From: Actinomycetota bacterium
Lineage (GTDB): Bacteria > Actinomycetota > Actinomycetes > S36-B12
Length of the DNA: 33,159 nt
Assembly (NCBI GenBank): GCA_027729805.1
Contig: JAQCEO010000019.1
Span: forward strand, 1-33,159
Direction of reading: 5' to 3'
Under the pieces are notes generated by a model. That model ran no database searches. It saw only the letters and a program-made list of their open reading frames with translations, and was not told the DNA's origin. Of this stretch, positions 16,077 to 26,185 are shown in pieces (position 1 is the first letter of the stretch; each line of letters begins with the position of its first letter). Position numbers and translations under genes: made by a program.

Positions 16077-17014
16077 CGCTTCGCCGCCATCGCCTGTTGA
16101 TAAAGACGCCCGGCTCGGTAGCTCGATCGCACTAGTGGCCCGCTCATCACTCCCACGAAACCAATTTGGGTAGCCCGCTTCGCCAAAGTGACGAAAGCTT
16201 CGGGCTTTACCCAGCGGTCAACCGGGTGATGGCGCGGCGATGGGCGCAAGTACTGCGTGATGGTGAGGAGATCACAGCCGGCAGCGTGCAAATCAAGTAG
16301 CGCGGTGTCAATCTCTGCATCGTCCTCGCCCATACCCAAGATCAAGTTGCTCTTGGTGATCATGCCGGCCGCTTTGGCTTGGGTTAACACCGCCAAACTA
16401 CGTTCGTAAGTAAATGCCGGGCGGATGCGTTTGAATATGCGCGGGACGGTCTCCAGATTGTGGGCTAACACCGCAGGCTGCGCTGCAAATACTTCGCCTA
16501 GGAGCTCTGGTTTGCCGGAGAAATCCGGAATCAATACTTCGACATTGGTATCCGGGTTGACTTCTTGGATCAGGCGAACGGTTTCGGCATAAAGCCAGGC
16601 CCCTTGGTCAGGTAAGTCATCGCGGGCCACTCCGGTGACAGTTGCATAGCGCAGGCCCATGGCTTGGATCGACTCGGCAACTCGGCGTGGCTCATCGCGA
16701 TCCAATGGTGCTGGCTTGCCAGTATCGATCTGGCAGAAGTCGCAGCGCCTAGTGCACTGCTCGCCGCCGATTAAGAAGGTGGCCTCACGGTCTTCCCAGC
16801 ACTCGTAGATATTTGGGCAGCCGGCCTCTTGGCACACAGTATGAAGGCCCTCAGCTTTGACAAGTGCGTTGATCTTCAAGAATTCCGGGCCGGTCTTTAA
16901 CTTGGTGCGTATCCATTCGGGCTTGCGCTCGATCGGGATCTCAGCGTTGCGCGCCTCGATCCGAAGCAGGCGCCGGCTCTGGCTATCTGAATAATCCGGC
17001 TGGACAAGGGCCAT
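16073..17014 (-). CDS. lipA: Lipoyl synthase
   Basis: LipA is a radical SAM enzyme that inserts two sulfur atoms into octanoyl groups on lipoyl domains. The 313-residue protein shows both cluster motifs: the auxiliary C-X4-C-X5-C (C61, C66, C72 in [12 protein letters not shown]) and the radical SAM C-X3-C-X2-C (C87, C91, C94 in CTRRCDFC). The C-terminal SSYRAG holds the Ser that ligates the auxiliary cluster. It starts four bases after the lipB stop and overlaps the MOSC gene by ATGA. Substrates in the same operon include both lipoyl domains of SucB. Confidence 0.97.
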   Translation of the reverse strand: MALVQPDYSDSQSRRLLRIEARNAEIPIERKPEWIRTKLKTGPEFLKINALVKAEGLHTVCQEAGCPNIYECWEDREATFLIGGEQCTRRCDFCQIDTGKPAPLDRDEPRRVAESIQAMGLRYATVTGVARDDLPDQGAWLYAETVRLIQEVNPDTNVEVLIPDFSGKPELLGEVFAAQPAVLAHNLETVPRIFKRIRPAFTYERSLAVLTQAKAAGMITKSNLILGMGEDDAEIDTALLDLHAAGCDLLTITQYLRPSPRHHPVDRWVKPEAFVTLAKRATQIGFVGVMSGPLVRSSYRAGRLYQQAMAAKR

Positions 17015-17018
17015 GGGT

Positions 17019-17678
17019 TCAGCCTACGGGGTGCAGCACCGCTGGGAGGAACTCGATCACGATGGGTAGTACGTCGGCAACGCTGACGGGGTGTCCTAGT
17101 TCTTGGCTAAGGGAGGTGACTTCGGCATCTTTTATCCCGCAGGGCACGATTTTGTCGAACAATGACATATCGCAGTCGCAGTTAAGGGCGAACCCATGCA
17201 GGGTGACGCCTTCGGTAACTCGAATCCCGATCGCCGCGACTTTGCGATCGGGGCCGCGATCATCGGCTGGAATCCAGACTCCACTGCGGCCCGGGATGCG
17301 CGCGCTGCTCACGCCAAGTGAGCTACAGACATCAATCAGCAGGACTTCGATGCGCCGGACATGGGCGACAACATCAAGTTTGCTTGGAAGGCGAACAATT
17401 GGGTAGCCAACAAGCTGACCGGGCCCATGCCAAGTGATCTTTCCGCCCCGGTCAACCTCGATTACCGGCGTATCATCAACTGGGCGCTCATGTGGTTCGG
17501 TACGGCGCCCAGCGGTATAGACCGACGGATGCTCGAGTAAGAGCACTGTGTTGCTAGTGGCACCGGAGACGACATCAGCGTGCACCTGTCGTTGCAGGTC
17601 CCAGGCCGCGCGGTAGTCGACCGCGTCGGCGCCAAAACCGACCATGCGAATATCAAGTGCGGCGTCTGTGGCAGTCAT
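17019..17678 (-). CDS. lipB: Octanoyl-[acyl-carrier-protein] protein octanoyltransferase
   Basis: LipB moves octanoate from ACP to the lysine of lipoyl domains, before LipA acts. Signatures are [29 protein letters not shown] and KVAAIGIRV, which holds the catalytic Lys, followed by the catalytic Cys in IVPCGI. The ORF track begins at 17873 within the upstream gene. ATG 17678 (MTATDAALD) overlaps that gene's stop as ATGA and gives 219 residues, the usual length. Confidence 0.95.
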   Translation of the reverse strand: MTATDAALDIRMVGFGADAVDYRAAWDLQRQVHADVVSGATSNTVLLLEHPSVYTAGRRTEPHERPVDDTPVIEVDRGGKITWHGPGQLVGYPIVRLPSKLDVVAHVRRIEVLLIDVCSSLGVSSARIPGRSGVWIPADDRGPDRKVAAIGIRVTEGVTLHGFALNCDCDMSLFDKIVPCGIKDAEVTSLSQELGHPVSVADVLPIVIEFLPAVLHPVG

Positions 17679-18922
17679 CGCACACCCAAGTCTGTCAGTA
17701 CCGCGTCGGCCGCCCGCCGACCGCTCGTCATAGCGCCTTGGATGGATGCGATCTCGCGGTAATCCCCGCAGATGAACAGGCCATCGGTTAACTTCGGGAA
17801 CTGGGGCACCTGCAGCGGTGGCAGCATTGCGGGCAGCGCGTATGCAATTGCGTAATGGGTAAGTGGCTCCCACCGATCGGTGCTGACCCCATACATAGCC
17901 GCGAGATGGGTTCGCACCCTGCGTTCATCTTCAACACTTGAGTTGGTGCCGAGGGCAGACGATGTGATGAGCACCTGTCCGGGTGGTGCGTAGCTTGGCG
18001 CGGCATTTGTTATGACAACCGAGTTCAGGACGGGGCCCCTGTTGTCGCCGTCGACAATAAGCACCCCCGCGCCGCCATTGAGGAGGTCACCTGATTGCGT
18101 TGCAAGGTGATACCAGGTGGTGACAGAGTTACCCGGCGGGATGGAAATCCGCGGGTTGAGCGCCTTGGCCCGTTGGGCGTCGGTAGCGATAACAACGGCG
18201 CGCACCCGAAACTCGCCACCGTCAGTCACTACCAACCCAGCTTGGGCTTTCCTGACGGTGGTGTTGCAACGCACTGCACCAGCCGGGAGGGCATCGCGTA
18301 GTTGTTCGGGGATCGCTTGCATACCCGAACTTGGAACAGCGGGTGTGCCAGTTACGAATGACTTGAGGATTAGATCCATCAGGCGACGCGAGGTTTTTAG
18401 ATCGGGTTCAAGAAAAACACCGGCTAGGAAAGGGCGCAGTACTTTCTCGAAAAGGGCATCGTCGATGCCCGCTGCGCGCAGGGCCACGGCACTTGTTGTG
18501 TCCTCGCGGCGAAGCAGGCTGGTGGCGGGCGTGCGCGCAACCCGCAAGGCATATCGGGCAAAGCGCGCTTTGCTGAGCAGCGAGCCGGTGCGCGGTGCGG
18601 CCGAGTCAATGGCCCAGCCCGGCCTGCTGCGCGGATCACCTAACCGGGTGCGCCCATCGGCGAATGAGACGACGACACCAGCGGTGAGCGGGCGCAGCCG
18701 CAGGGCCTGATGATCTAGCACGCGGGCGGCCTCCGGGTACGCCGGGTTATAAAGCTGGAAGCCGCGGTCAAAGGTGTAACCATCAATCCGGTCGGAGCGC
18801 ACGCGCCCACCTACGTCATCGCCGGCTTCTAGTACCAAGACATTTAATCCGTGGACGCAAAGTTGTCGTGCTGCCGCGAGTCCAGCCAAGCCGGCTCCGA
18901 CAACGACGACGTCGTAAGGCAT
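17675..18922 (-). CDS. FAD-dependent amine oxidase/phytoene desaturase-like oxidoreductase
   Basis: The 415-residue flavoprotein opens with the dinucleotide-binding motif [15 protein letters not shown] and continues with [13 protein letters not shown], the GGR motif of the amine oxidase/protoporphyrinogen oxidase/carotenoid desaturase superfamily. It ends with [27 protein letters not shown], the typical C-terminal FAD-binding segment. Substrate is unknown. It sits between the TIGR01777 epimerase (TAATG overlap) and lipB (ATGA overlap), so it is cotranslated with lipoate genes. In the M. tuberculosis order recalled here, lipB and the epimerase gene (Rv2216) are neighbours without it. No carotenoid or haem genes are nearby. 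Confidence 0.87.
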   Translation of the reverse strand: MPYDVVVVGAGLAGLAAARQLCVHGLNVLVLEAGDDVGGRVRSDRIDGYTFDRGFQLYNPAYPEAARVLDHQALRLRPLTAGVVVSFADGRTRLGDPRSRPGWAIDSAAPRTGSLLSKARFARYALRVARTPATSLLRREDTTSAVALRAAGIDDALFEKVLRPFLAGVFLEPDLKTSRRLMDLILKSFVTGTPAVPSSGMQAIPEQLRDALPAGAVRCNTTVRKAQAGLVVTDGGEFRVRAVVIATDAQRAKALNPRISIPPGNSVTTWYHLATQSGDLLNGGAGVLIVDGDNRGPVLNSVVITNAAPSYAPPGQVLITSSALGTNSSVEDERRVRTHLAAMYGVSTDRWEPLTHYAIAYALPAMLPPLQVPQFPKLTDGLFICGDYREIASIQGAMTSGRRAADAVLTDLGVR

Positions 18923-19812
18923 TAGTCCAAGGCCGCCCGGATAGCCGATTCAATGCCCGTGTCTTGCCAGATGAAGCCCTCGGATTGAAGAACCGCTGGC
19001 ACCACCCGGATACTGCCTAGGACTTCGGTTGAGAACTCGCCGAGTGCGGTCTTGAGGGCAAAACTGGGAACTGGCAGCAGGGTTGGCCGGCCCAGCACCC
19101 GACCCATCGCCGCGGTGACTTCAGCGTTGGTTGCGGCATGCGGGGCGGTTAAATTGACCGGCCCGGTGATGTTGTCTGAATTTATTAGAAACTCCAGAGC
19201 GGCTAATTCATCGCGTAGGGAGATCCAGGACCAGTACTGCCGGCCGCTGCCCAGCTTGCCACCGAGGCCGAGGCGAAAAAGTGGGAAGAGTTTCGCCCAG
19301 GCGCCACCGGCCTTGGCCACCACTAACCCGGTGCGCGCGTGCACGACACGAATACCCGCTTGGGCGGCTGGGTCGGCGGCGGCCTCCCAGGCGCGCACCA
19401 CATCAGCTAAGAACCCGGTGCCGGCCGGGTCACTTTCATCAACAGCCCGGTCACCGGTGTCGCCGTACCAGCCGATCGCTGAACCGGCAACGAGTACGCG
19501 CGGCTTAGGGTCGAGTTGGGTAATTGCCCGCACGATGGTGGCGGTGCCATCGACCCGGCTGTTAAGAATTTCGCGCTTGTAGTCATCGGTCCAGCGGTGG
19601 TCGCCAACACCGGCGCCGGCCAGGTGGACAACGGCATCGGTGCCGGTCAGGCCGGCTAGGTCAACGGCGCCGGCTGCTGGATCCCAGGTGACTTCATCGG
19701 GTGCCACCACCGGGCGCCGAACTAGCCGAAGTACCTGATGGCCCTGTGCTCGCAAGCGGATTACCAGGGCCGAACCGATGAGCCCGGATGCACCGGTGAT
19801 TGCGATTTTCAC
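18922..19812 (-). CDS. TIGR01777 family NAD(P)-binding epimerase/SDR-like protein
   Basis: The 296-residue extended-SDR protein starts with ITGASGLIGSALVIRL (nucleotide-binding Rossmann motif). It has the family landmarks VVHLAGAGVGDHRW, SRVDGTATIVRAI and GSAIGWYGDTGD, then GPVNLTAPHAATNAEVTAAMGRVLGRP near the C-terminus. This family (E. coli YfcH, M. tuberculosis Rv2216) has no settled substrate. The start is ATG 19812, four bases after the sucB stop. Its position between sucB and lipB matches mycobacteria. Confidence 0.9.
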   Translation of the reverse strand: MKIAITGASGLIGSALVIRLRAQGHQVLRLVRRPVVAPDEVTWDPAAGAVDLAGLTGTDAVVHLAGAGVGDHRWTDDYKREILNSRVDGTATIVRAITQLDPKPRVLVAGSAIGWYGDTGDRAVDESDPAGTGFLADVVRAWEAAADPAAQAGIRVVHARTGLVVAKAGGAWAKLFPLFRLGLGGKLGSGRQYWSWISLRDELAALEFLINSDNITGPVNLTAPHAATNAEVTAAMGRVLGRPTLLPVPSFALKTALGEFSTEVLGSIRVVPAVLQSEGFIWQDTGIESAIRAALD

Positions 19813-19816
19813 TTAG

Positions 19817-21349
19817 TCACAGTCCGAGCTCGGCCTCGAATGATGCTTCCTCGAGTCGCTGACGTATGGTGCCCAAGAAGCGCGCGGCGTCAGCGCCGTC
19901 GATTAATCGGTGATCGTAGGAGAGCGAAAGGTAGACCATAGAGCGAATCGCGATGACATCTTGACCGGTCGTATCGGTAACGACGATCGGCCGCTTGACC
20001 ACAGCGCCGGTGCCGAGGATCGCAACCTGCGGCAGGTTAATGATCGGGGTATCAAAAAGGGCGCCGCGGCTACCGGTGTTGGTGACAGTGAAGGTGCCGC
20101 CGCTGAGTTCATTTGGGCTGACCTTGTTGGTGCGGGTGCGGTCGGCGACATCGGCGATGTTACGGGCTAAACCGGCGATATTGAGATCACCGGCCCGCTG
20201 AAGCACGGGGACCAGCAGGCCGCGTTCGGTATCAACGGCGATACCAAGATTCTCCGAATCGTGATAGGTGATGGTGCCCTCGTCCATGTTGATCGAGGCA
20301 TTGACCTGCGGGAATTGCTTTAGGGCTTCAATCGCGGCCTTGCAGAAGAACGGCAGGAAGGTCAGCTTCACGCCCTCGCGGGCTTCGAATTCGCCTTTGA
20401 CCCGATTGCGCAGGATGGCAATTCGGCTGACATCAACTTCGATGACGGTTGTTAATTGCGCTGAAGTCTGGAGGGATTCGACAAGGCGTTCGGCAATGAC
20501 CTTGCGCAATCTTGGTATTTTCTCGGTGCGGCCCCTTAGCGGTGACGCGGGTGGGCTGGCTGCGGTCACGGGAGCCGCTGAAACTGGGGCTGCGGCCGCT
20601 GCTGCGACCGGAGCAGCCTTTTGCTGAGCGGCGTCGAGCACATCTTGTTTGCGGATGCGTCCGCCGACACCGGTGCCCGTCAAGGTGGCCAAGTCAATAT
20701 CGTTTTGGGCGGCCAGGCGGCGTACCAGTGGGGTGACATAGGCATCGGATGGCTCCGCTACTTCCGGTGCCGCTTCTGGCGGCGCTGCTGCTTCGGGCGT
20801 ACTCGCACCGGTCGCGATGCGACCGAGTTCACTACCGACAGCCACCGTTTGATCCTCGTCGACGGTGATGGCGACCAAGGTGCCGCTGGCCGGGGCCGGT
20901 ATCTCGGTATCTACCTTGTCGGTGGAGATTTCCACGATGGGCTCATCGGCCTCGACCTGATCACCTACTTGCTTTAGCCAGCGGGTGACCGTGCCTTCGG
21001 TGACACTTTCACCCAGTGCCGGCAACGTGATGCTGATTTCGGTCACGCCTTGGGTGCTAGCGGGTGTAACGATTGGTGCTGCCGGAGCGGCAGCAGGTGC
21101 AGGCTCATCGCTAGCTTCGCCGATCACGGCTAGTTCGGCGCCGACGAGCACCGTTTCGTCCTCCTGCGCGCGAATCGCGAGCAGGACCCCGCTGGCTGGT
21201 GCTGGGATCTCGGTATCGACTTTGTCGGTCGAGACCTCGAGCAGCGGCTCGTCGGCGGCGACGATGTCGCCAACTTGTTTTAGCCAACGCGTGACCGTGC
21301 CCTCGGTAACGCTCTCACCGAGCTGCGGCATGGTGACTGAGAACGTCAT
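19817..21349 (-). CDS. sucB: Dihydrolipoyl acyltransferase (E2) with two lipoyl domains
   Basis: The 510-residue E2 component carries acyl groups on lipoyl-lysines. Domains run as lipoyl 1 (about 1-77, Lys43 in STDKVDTE), an Ala/Pro linker, lipoyl 2 (about 103-178, Lys145), a second linker, a peripheral-subunit-binding domain (about 201-238) and the catalytic domain (about 270-510). The catalytic domain has SYDHRLIDG with the active-site His. In mycobacteria and corynebacteria such a protein is DlaT, the E2 of pyruvate dehydrogenase, and the sucB label is often misleading. Here pyruvate and 2-oxoglutarate E2 cannot be told apart. A GGAG lies about 10 nt before ATG. It follows lpdA by 22 nt. 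Confidence 0.95.
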   Translation of the reverse strand: MTFSVTMPQLGESVTEGTVTRWLKQVGDIVAADEPLLEVSTDKVDTEIPAPASGVLLAIRAQEDETVLVGAELAVIGEASDEPAPAAAPAAPIVTPASTQGVTEISITLPALGESVTEGTVTRWLKQVGDQVEADEPIVEISTDKVDTEIPAPASGTLVAITVDEDQTVAVGSELGRIATGASTPEAAAPPEAAPEVAEPSDAYVTPLVRRLAAQNDIDLATLTGTGVGGRIRKQDVLDAAQQKAAPVAAAAAAPVSAAPVTAASPPASPLRGRTEKIPRLRKVIAERLVESLQTSAQLTTVIEVDVSRIAILRNRVKGEFEAREGVKLTFLPFFCKAAIEALKQFPQVNASINMDEGTITYHDSENLGIAVDTERGLLVPVLQRAGDLNIAGLARNIADVADRTRTNKVSPNELSGGTFTVTNTGSRGALFDTPIINLPQVAILGTGAVVKRPIVVTDTTGQDVIAIRSMVYLSLSYDHRLIDGADAARFLGTIRQRLEEASFEAELGL

Positions 21350-21371
21350 AGTGGTGGGTCTCCTGTCGGTA

Positions 21372-22739
21372 CTAAGCGTGGGCGTGTAGTGGTTTGCCGG
21401 CTAAAGCCAGATGGGCTTCGCCCATGGCCTCATTTTGGGTTGGATGGGCGTGGATGAGTGATGCAATATCTTCGGGATGGGCTTCCCAGTTCACGATCAG
21501 TTGGGCTTCACCGATTTGCTCGCCCATGCGCGATCCAACCAAGTGCACCCCTACCACGGGCCCGTCGATAACACTGACGAGCTTGATGAAGCCGGCGGTG
21601 CCAAGGATTTGGCTCTTGCCATTACCGCCGAGGTTGTATTCGTAGACCTTGGTCTGGTCACCATACTTTGCGCGTGCTTCGACCTCGGTGAGGCCGACAC
21701 TGGCGACCTCAGGCTCGCAGTAGGTGACGCGGGGGATATTTACGTCGGCTATCACCAGCGGGTTCAGCCCGCCGATCTCCTCGGCGATGAAAATCCCGTG
21801 CTGGAAACCACGATGGGCAAGTTGCAGGCCCGGGGTGATGTCGCCGGCCGCATAGACCCCCGCCACGTTGGTGCGCAGGCGCTCGTCAACAAGTACCCAA
21901 CCCCGCTCCATCGCAATACCTTGTTCCTCAAAGCCCATGCCCACCGCATTTGGCCCGCGGCCAACGGCAACTAGTAGAAGATCTGCATCAAGGGTGGTGC
22001 CGTCCTCGAGAGTGGCATGGACGCCGGCAGCATCTTGGGTCGCTGATGCGAACTTGATGCCAGTAGAAAGATTGATACCTCGTTTGCGGAAAGCGCGCTC
22101 AAGGGCTTTCGAGCACGCTTCATCCTCATTCGGAATCAGGCGGGGGAGGCCTTCAACGATGGTGACGTCGGCGCCAAAGGAGCGCCAGACACTTGCGAAT
22201 TCAACGCCAATGACGCCACCGCCTAAGACAATTACCCGCTCGGGCACGTAATCAAGGTTCAGCGCTTCGTCCGAGGTCATGATGCGTCCGCTGATTTCTA
22301 GGCTTGGCAACGTGCGCGCATACGAGCCGGTTGCGAGCACCACGTTCTTGCCGGTGTACTGCTCGCCATTTACTTCGACAGTGTTTGGGGAAACCAAGCG
22401 ACCGGCGCCTTCGACGAAGGTCACGTTTCGACTTTTAATTAGCCCTTGGAGGCCCTTGTAGAGGCGGCCAACCACGCCGTCGCGATATTCGTTGACTTTC
22501 GGCATGTCAATACCCTCGAATATCGCACGCACCCCGAAGGCGTCGCTCTCCCTGGCGCTGTCGGCAACCTCGGCCGCATGCAGGAGTGCCTTGGTTGGGA
22601 TGCAGCCACGGTGCAGGCAGGTGCCGCCCAGTTTGTCCTTGTCGATCAAAATGACCGACATACCGAGTTCGGCGGCCCGCAGGGCGCAGGCATAACCACC
22701 GCTACCGCCACCGAGGATGACCAGATCGGCAGCGGGCAC
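21372..22739 (-). CDS. lpdA: Dihydrolipoyl dehydrogenase (E3)
   Basis: The flavoprotein reoxidises dihydrolipoamide on E2 with NAD+. The 455-residue sequence has the FAD motif [17 protein letters not shown], the redox-active disulfide [13 protein letters not shown], the NAD motif [15 protein letters not shown], the second FAD segment GVYAAGDI, and the catalytic ending [13 protein letters not shown] 22739 is preceded by AGGAG six to seven bases upstream. It is placed directly before sucB in the operon and 55 bp after pepA. Confidence 0.97.
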   Translation of the reverse strand: MPAADLVILGGGSGGYACALRAAELGMSVILIDKDKLGGTCLHRGCIPTKALLHAAEVADSARESDAFGVRAIFEGIDMPKVNEYRDGVVGRLYKGLQGLIKSRNVTFVEGAGRLVSPNTVEVNGEQYTGKNVVLATGSYARTLPSLEISGRIMTSDEALNLDYVPERVIVLGGGVIGVEFASVWRSFGADVTIVEGLPRLIPNEDEACSKALERAFRKRGINLSTGIKFASATQDAAGVHATLEDGTTLDADLLLVAVGRGPNAVGMGFEEQGIAMERGWVLVDERLRTNVAGVYAAGDITPGLQLAHRGFQHGIFIAEEIGGLNPLVIADVNIPRVTYCEPEVASVGLTEVEARAKYGDQTKVYEYNLGGNGKSQILGTAGFIKLVSVIDGPVVGVHLVGSRMGEQIGEAQLIVNWEAHPEDIASLIHAHPTQNEAMGEAHLALAGKPLHAHA

Positions 22740-22794
22740 GAAGAACTCCTATCGGGGGTGGCGGTTATGACTTATCTTGTTTTTGGGCTAATCC
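22740..22794 (-). other. pepA-lpdA gap, possible secondary promoter
   Basis: This 55 bp gap is the longest in the nine-gene minus-strand run. On the minus strand it reads AT-rich (AAAAACAAGATAAGTCATAACC), then the lpdA RBS AGGAG. A separate promoter for the lipoate/E2/E3 genes is possible, but no convincing -35/-10 pair was found. Confidence 0.3.
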
Positions 22795-24276
22795 TTATCC
22801 TGCCGCAAGCCCTTTGGCGACCTGCACGAAGGTGCGCACCGCGGCCCCGGTCCCGCCCTTGGGCGTGTAGCCATAAGGGGCCTTGTCATTAAATGCCGGC
22901 CCGGCAATATCTAGGTGCACCCAGGGCTGGCCATCTGGGATGAACTGGCTGAGGAAAACCCCGGCCGAGAGCATGCCGCCGAAGCCATCGCCGATATTGG
23001 CGATATCGGCGGTCGCTGAATCCAAGGTGGCAAGTAGGTCATCGGGAAGTGGCATCGGCCACATGGCCTCACCGCCCGCCTCAGCGGCCGCGCACACCTG
23101 GGCCCGGGCCTCGTCGTCATTGGACATCACCCCGGCGGTTCTTGAGCCAAGGGCGATGCGCTGGGCGCCGGTCAAGGTGGCAACATCAATGATGAGGGTG
23201 GGTTTGTCCTTTGCGGCCATCGCCAGCGCATCACCGAGAACCAGGCGGCCCTCGGCGTCGGTATTGAGGACCTCGACGGTCGTGCCGTTGTACATCTTTA
23301 TGACATCACCCGGGCGCTGTGCGGTGCCACTTGGCATGTTCTCGGCGGTCGGGACCCAACCGGTCACTTTGACCTTGAGCCCTAACTCCGCGATCGCCTG
23401 CACCGCGGAGATAACGGCGGCGGCACCGGCCATATCGCCCTTCATCTCGTCCATGTTCTTTGCCGGCTTAATCGAGATACCGCCGGTATCAAAAGTGATG
23501 CCTTTGCCAACGATGGCCAGATGGGCTTTGGCACCGCGTGGTGCGTAGACCATTTTGACCAGCCGCGGCGGGTTCGCCGAACCCTGCCCAACACCCAAAA
23601 TCCCACCGCAACCATCACGCTTAAGGGCGCGCTCATCCCAGATCGTTACGGTGACCGGCAACTTGGCCACCGCCTTCTTAGCCGCGGCGGCTAAGGCGGT
23701 CGGGGGGAGGGCATTTGGTGGGGTATTGACCAGATCGCGGGTCAGGTCAACTGCACTCCCGACGATATTTACCTCCGCTAAGGCCAGTTTTTGGGCTGCG
23801 GTGCTGGGCCCTGGTATAAGCAGCACGATGCTCGCCGGGGGCGCCGACTTTGGGTCATTCTTGGATTTGAAAGTGGTGAACGAATATGCGGCCAGCCGGG
23901 CGCCCAACGCCGTGGCCTGCAACTGCACCGGGTCGGCGTCGGCCACGATGGCAACCTTCTTGGTGCCGGCCAGCGCCCGGATCGCATTACCGTATGCCCG
24001 CCTCGTGGCTTCCGGTGTCACCTTGGCCGCCGGTTCGCCCAGGCCCACGGCCACGACTACCGGCGCTTTGAATCCGGTGAGCCCGCCGATCTTGGTTATC
24101 TCACCAGATTTACCGGTGGCGCCCATTGAAGTCAAGGCGTCGGTAACCGTCTTTGCCAGTGCCGGGGTCAGCGCCGTACCGATGACCTCGATTCCTCGAT
24201 TTTTAGGTCGGACCGCGACCAGTAGTGCATCGCAAACGGTATTAGCTGCTGAAGTTTGGGCGCGAGTAAGAGTCAT
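22795..24276 (-). CDS. pepA: Leucyl aminopeptidase (M17)
   Basis: The 493-residue cytosolic metallo-aminopeptidase releases N-terminal residues from peptides. The C-terminal catalytic domain has VGKGITFDTGGISIKP (metal and Lys site), MKGDMAGAAAV and the signature NTDAEGRLVLGDAL that binds two metal ions. The N-terminal domain is the variable macro-like domain, rich in Ala and Val. TATTCT lies seven bases before ATG 24276, with no Shine-Dalgarno sequence, so the mRNA is probably leaderless. It probably heads the operon that runs through lpdA, sucB and the lipoate genes. A pep gene also lies near sucB in mycobacteria. Confidence 0.96.
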   Translation of the reverse strand: MTLTRAQTSAANTVCDALLVAVRPKNRGIEVIGTALTPALAKTVTDALTSMGATGKSGEITKIGGLTGFKAPVVVAVGLGEPAAKVTPEATRRAYGNAIRALAGTKKVAIVADADPVQLQATALGARLAAYSFTTFKSKNDPKSAPPASIVLLIPGPSTAAQKLALAEVNIVGSAVDLTRDLVNTPPNALPPTALAAAAKKAVAKLPVTVTIWDERALKRDGCGGILGVGQGSANPPRLVKMVYAPRGAKAHLAIVGKGITFDTGGISIKPAKNMDEMKGDMAGAAAVISAVQAIAELGLKVKVTGWVPTAENMPSGTAQRPGDVIKMYNGTTVEVLNTDAEGRLVLGDALAMAAKDKPTLIIDVATLTGAQRIALGSRTAGVMSNDDEARAQVCAAAEAGGEAMWPMPLPDDLLATLDSATADIANIGDGFGGMLSAGVFLSQFIPDGQPWVHLDIAGPAFNDKAPYGYTPKGGTGAAVRTFVQVAKGLAAG

Positions 24277-24283
24277 GACGAAA

Positions 24284-24289
24284 AGAATA
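24284..24289 (-). promoter_or_regulatory. Candidate leaderless -10 element of pepA
   Basis: TATTCT on the minus strand ends seven bases before the pepA ATG. The 32 bp pepA-gcvT gap is too short for a leader with an RBS on either side, and none is visible. Confidence 0.6.
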
Positions 24290-24295
24290 GTGGGA

Positions 24296-24301
24296 TACGG
24301 T
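24296..24301 (+). promoter_or_regulatory. Candidate leaderless -10 element of gcvT
   Basis: TACGGT ends seven bases before the gcvT GTG (24309), mirroring the pepA arrangement on the other strand. The two hexamers are six bases apart and face opposite directions. Confidence 0.55.
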
Positions 24302-24308
24302 CAATCCT

Positions 24309-25418
24309 GTGAATCCCCTAAAGCAGACCCCGCTAGCCGAGCGTCATGTGGCCGCCGGCGCGAAGATGGCCGACTTCGGTGGCTGGGAGATGCCGATCGA
24401 ATACACGGGGGTGGTCACTGAGCACTCCGCGGTGCGCACCGCCGTTGGTATTTTCGATGTCTCGCATATGGGCAAGGTGCGTATTCACGGGCCGGGAGCC
24501 GCCAACTTCCTAAATGGCTTGCTGACCAATGATCTAGATCGAATCGCATCGGGGCAAGCGCAGTACACCATGATGTGCAATGAGGCCGGTGGCGTCATCG
24601 ACGATCTCATCGTCTACCGGTGGGCCGATGACGACATCTTCATGGTGCCCAATGCCTCGAATGCGCCAAGTGTGGTTGCGGTACTGCAAAATGTAGCGCC
24701 CGCTGGAGTTGAAATTGTTGATCTGCACAATGATTTAGGAATCATCGCGGTTCAGGGCCCGAGCAGTAAGGCCCTTATCGAATCGATGGGAATGCCCGCG
24801 GATCATGACTACATGACCATGGCCGAGTCGAGGTTTCGAGGTGAAGCGGTCACCGTGTGCCGAACTGGTTACACCGGTGAGCATGGCTATGAATTGGTGG
24901 CGCCCGTTTCGGTTCTGGTTGAACTTTGGGACGCGCTACTGGCTCGTCGAGATGAGTTTGGCGTGGTTCGAGCCGGGTTGGGTGCCCGCGACACCTTGCG
25001 AACGGAGATGGGCTATCCGCTCCATGGTCAGGACCTCAGTTTGGATATCTCACCGGTCCAAGCGGGGCTGATCTGGGCGGTGGGCTGGGATAAGCCCGAA
25101 TTCACCGGCAGGGCGGCACTTCTTGCTGAACGTACAGTTGGACCAAGGCGCCGACTACGTGGCCTAAAGTCAATGGATCGCGGGATTCCGCGCCCGCATA
25201 TGGAGGTACGCCGGGTCGCCGCCGAGGTATTCGCCGGCGCGGTCATCGGTGAAGTCACCAGCGGTACTTTTTCGCCGACCCTTAAGCAAGGGGTCGCACT
25301 GGCGTTACTTGATCCGTCGGTAAATATTGGTGATGAGGTAGTCGTGGACGTGCGTGGCCGTGAGTTGAAATTCACCGTGACGAAGCCGCCATTTGTAGAA
25401 CCGTCGACGCGGACTTAA
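24309..25418 (+). CDS. gcvT: Aminomethyltransferase, glycine cleavage T-protein
   Basis: GcvT takes the aminomethyl group from the lipoylated H-protein and makes 5,10-methylene-THF and ammonia. The 369-residue protein has the usual features: [69 protein letters not shown] and [17 protein letters not shown]. The gene stands alone; gcvH and gcvP are not in the window and there is no room for a glycine riboswitch. It starts at GTG with TACGGT seven bases upstream. Its role links to the lipoate genes, since H-protein also needs lipoyl. Its stop shares TTAA with the convergent cobS stop. Confidence 0.96.
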   Translation: MNPLKQTPLAERHVAAGAKMADFGGWEMPIEYTGVVTEHSAVRTAVGIFDVSHMGKVRIHGPGAANFLNGLLTNDLDRIASGQAQYTMMCNEAGGVIDDLIVYRWADDDIFMVPNASNAPSVVAVLQNVAPAGVEIVDLHNDLGIIAVQGPSSKALIESMGMPADHDYMTMAESRFRGEAVTVCRTGYTGEHGYELVAPVSVLVELWDALLARRDEFGVVRAGLGARDTLRTEMGYPLHGQDLSLDISPVQAGLIWAVGWDKPEFTGRAALLAERTVGPRRRLRGLKSMDRGIPRPHMEVRRVAAEVFAGAVIGEVTSGTFSPTLKQGVALALLDPSVNIGDEVVVDVRGRELKFTVTKPPFVEPSTRT

Positions 25419-26185
25419 AGCAGTGCGGCGACCACGAGGGCAGCGGTAGTGCTGGTCTCGATCACTGCCCCGAGCACATCACCGGTGATGCCACCGAGCC
25501 GGCGAATCGCGGTGGCAATAACGATAGCGCCAACTATGAGTCCGGTGACAACCATTCCCAAGCCAACGATGCCCAAGCCGACGAGGCCAAGTGCGAAATA
25601 GGCGGCAAGCAGCAGCGCGATCGTCCAACTGATAGTCACGAACCATGGCACGGTTCCGGCAACAACGGCCCCAAGCCCATCGGGTCGTGCTGCCGGAACC
25701 GCCTTGGTGCAGGCCCAAAGCAGAGCGACCCGTCCGGTGACTATGGCGATGATCATGATCAGGTAACCACGGCCGGCGTCCATCGAGGTTGTCGTCACAG
25801 CGCTGAGTGCAAACACCTGTAACAACAAGGTGAAGGCGATGGCCAGCACGCCGAAGGGCCCGATATCGGACTTACGGGCGATCACCAGAGCTTCGGCGGC
25901 TGGTTTACCGCTGCCCAGTGCATCAGCGGTATCGGCTAGGCCATCTAGATGCAGTGCGCGTGTGCACCAGGTAAGTAGCCCAACGCTAAGTGCCGACAGC
26001 AGTAACGTCTTAGCCGAGTTGTCGCCCGCCAACAACACGGGCAGGGCGCAGATTAGAGCCAGCAGCAAGGCGATGACCGGTGCGAACGCCATAGCCCACC
26101 TGGCGGTGGCTCGATCTACTCTGAGCGGGGCTGGCACCGGGAGTCGAGTGAACGTGCCAACGGCAAGTCGAAGCCAATCAGGCAT
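25415..26185 (-). CDS. cobS: Adenosylcobinamide-GDP ribazoletransferase (cobalamin synthase)
   Basis: CobS, a membrane enzyme, joins adenosylcobinamide-GDP to alpha-ribazole (or its phosphate) to finish the nucleotide loop of cobalamin. The 256-residue protein has FTRLPVP near the N-terminus, the active-site motif LHLDGLADTADALGSG and several hydrophobic helices. The track starts at 26227, but ATG 26185 (MPDWLRLAVGTFTRLP) matches the family start and overlaps cobT by 8 nt. It is the last gene of the cobalamin operon. No CobC-type alpha-ribazole phosphatase is seen. Confidence 0.95.
   Translation of the reverse strand: MPDWLRLAVGTFTRLPVPAPLRVDRATARWAMAFAPVIALLLALICALPVLLAGDNSAKTLLLSALSVGLLTWCTRALHLDGLADTADALGSGKPAAEALVIARKSDIGPFGVLAIAFTLLLQVFALSAVTTTSMDAGRGYLIMIIAIVTGRVALLWACTKAVPAARPDGLGAVVAGTVPWFVTISWTIALLLAAYFALGLVGLGIVGLGMVVTGLIVGAIVIATAIRRLGGITGDVLGAVIETSTTAALVVAALL

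Noticed and set aside
18117-18710. 197-residue plus-strand ORF
   Set aside because: Antisense shadow of the FAD oxidoreductase, which has good motifs at both ends and overlap-coupled boundaries.
24277-24308. Glycine riboswitch before gcvT
   Set aside because: Only 32 bp separates the divergent start codons, far too short for an aptamer.
23555-24421. 288-residue plus-strand ORF spanning pepA and gcvT start
   Set aside because: Opposite-strand shadow of pepA; it crosses the divergent promoter and shows no family motif.
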